Assembly (NCBI GenBank): GCA_031274985.1 | Contig: JAISPK010000020.1 | Location: 1 to 6,714, forward strand | Direction of reading: 5' to 3' | From: Coriobacteriales bacterium | Lineage (GTDB): Bacteria; Actinomycetota; Coriobacteriia; Coriobacteriales; UBA8131 | Length of the DNA: 6,714 nucleotides | Part shown: in pieces, positions 6,265 to 6,714 of the stretch | Position numbering within the stretch: position 1 is the first letter of the stretch | How the letters are laid out: each line of letters begins with the position of its first letter | Program-made: the position numbers and the translations under genes | The notes under the pieces: generated by a model | The model's database searches: none | The model's input: the letters and a program-made list of their open reading frames with translations, nothing else | What the model was told of the DNA's origin: nothing

Positions 6265-6572
6265 TCGCTGAAATAGTCAATCAGGGCCTTGCGCTGTATT
6301 TCACCCAGACCTTTGACACGTCTGGACGCATCGATCTTGAGCTCATCCATAAGCTTGGCAACTTTAGCTTTGCCGTAACCAGGTAATGATTCCAACAAAG
6401 TTGTGACCTTGATTTTGGAAGCTACAGGATCGTCTGTCATTTGCAGAACCTGAGCAACTTTGACTTCGCCGGTCTTAACCTTTTGACGCAGGTCTGCGCG
6501 GGCAGTACGGGCTGCCGCAGCCTTTGCCAGGGCTTCTTTTTGCTGTTCTGGTGTTAGTTTAGGTAGAGGCAT
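6261..6572 (-). CDS. mihF: Actinobacterial integration host factor, mIHF
   Basis: This 103-residue basic protein has the length and pattern of the mIHF family, a single-chain nucleoid protein of Actinomycetota unrelated to the proteobacterial IHF heterodimer. The N-terminal half (about 1-40) is a charged, Ala- and Lys-rich helix. The conserved helix-two-turn-helix DNA-binding part is at about 55-100, with LPGYGKAKVAKLMDEL at 63-78 followed by the hallmark SRRVKGLGEIQRKAL at 83-97. Characterised members bind and bend or compact duplex DNA and affect chromosome organisation; that role is carried over from the family. The start is the ATG at 6572-6570, preceded by AAGGAG (6583-6578) at 5-base spacing, which is a strong site. 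A good promoter lies just upstream. The stop TGA overlaps the gmk start as GTGA, so the two are probably translationally coupled. Confidence 0.93.
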   Translation of the reverse strand: MPLPKLTPEQQKEALAKAAAARTARADLRQKVKTGEVKVAQVLQMTDDPVASKIKVTTLLESLPGYGKAKVAKLMDELKIDASRRVKGLGEIQRKALIDYFSE

Positions 6573-6603
6573 AGTATCTCCTTGTCCATTATATGATGTG
6601 TCT

Positions 6604-6632
6604 ATATTATGGCTTCATGGGCTTCTTGGCAA
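6604..6632 (-). promoter_or_regulatory. Predicted sigma70-type promoter of mihF
   Basis: On the minus strand a -35 box TTGCCA (6632-6627) is separated by exactly 17 bases from a -10 box TAATAT (6609-6604). These match the housekeeping consensus TTGACA/TATAAT at 5 and 4 of 6 positions. Transcription would start near 6597, about 25 bases before the mihF ATG, leaving room for the ribosome binding site and little else. The -35 box lies inside the last codons of pyrE and the -10 overlaps its TAA stop. This would let mihF-gmk-rpoZ-thiI be expressed independently of the upstream pyrimidine genes. It is a prediction by eye. Confidence 0.6.
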
Positions 6633-6714
6633 GTTCTCGCGAGCCGAGTGATGCGATAACTTCTCCCGATTTGCATAAAGAGCAGTCTTCCGGCTGCCAT
6701 GAAGGTGCTTCTAT
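6607..6714 (-). CDS. pyrE: Orotate phosphoribosyltransferase, C-terminal end only (partial)
   Basis: Reading the minus strand inward from the right edge gives 35 codons and a TAA stop at 6609-6607; the gene's start lies outside the window. The visible tail contains APSWQPEDCSLCKSGEV and later GSRELAKKP. This resembles the C-terminal signature of the long bacterial PyrE type, in which a 'pEDCPLCkxG...PGSR' tail follows the catalytic fold. PyrE joins orotate to PRPP to make orotidine 5'-phosphate in UMP synthesis in the cytoplasm. None of the catalytic PRPP-binding region is visible, so the call rests on the Cys-x-x-Cys tail and on context: pyrimidine genes commonly precede mihF and gmk in Actinomycetota. 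The tail runs beyond the usual GSR end by about ten residues. The stop codon lies inside the predicted -10 box of mihF, leaving a 34-base gap to the mihF start. Another protein with a short Cys-x-x-Cys tail cannot be excluded. Confidence 0.72.
   Translation of the reverse strand: MEAPSWQPEDCSLCKSGEVIASLGSRELAKKPMKP

Overview
The window reads as a piece of an actinobacterial chromosome, most likely class Coriobacteriia. The main evidence is the gene after pyrE: it encodes the small nucleoid protein mIHF (actinobacterial integration host factor), a family known essentially from Actinomycetota, and it sits directly before gmk and rpoZ as is usual in that phylum. Base composition looks only moderately GC-rich, unlike Streptomyces or Mycobacterium. 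Together with a comEA-comEC-holA block this favours Coriobacteriia. That class call is inference from gene content and order, and I cannot name a genus.

All genes lie on the minus strand, so they are read from the right edge to the left. From 6714 down to about 4115 there is a compact housekeeping run: the 3' end of pyrE (pyrimidine synthesis), mihF (nucleoid protein), gmk (GMP to GDP), rpoZ (RNA polymerase omega) and thiI (tRNA 4-thiouridine synthesis). A well-formed sigma70-type promoter for mihF overlaps the end of pyrE. mihF and gmk overlap by 4 bases (GTGA). The rpoZ stop is followed three bases later by a TTG start of thiI in the same frame.

After a 141-base gap containing a weak hairpin and two 10-base direct repeats, a competence pair follows: comEA (membrane-anchored DNA receptor) and comEC (DNA-uptake channel with a metallo-beta-lactamase-like domain), overlapping by 4 bases (ATGA). 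A 185-base gap after comEC holds the most unusual DNA here: a 20-base inverted repeat matching the dRS3-type pattern ATTCCC-N8-GGGAAT, running into four head-to-tail copies of a 19-base unit. To the left lies the 5' part of holA (DNA polymerase III delta subunit), cut by the window edge.

Apart from the repeat cluster this is an ordinary core-genome region. I saw no mobile element, CRISPR array, RNA gene or undescribed multi-gene system.
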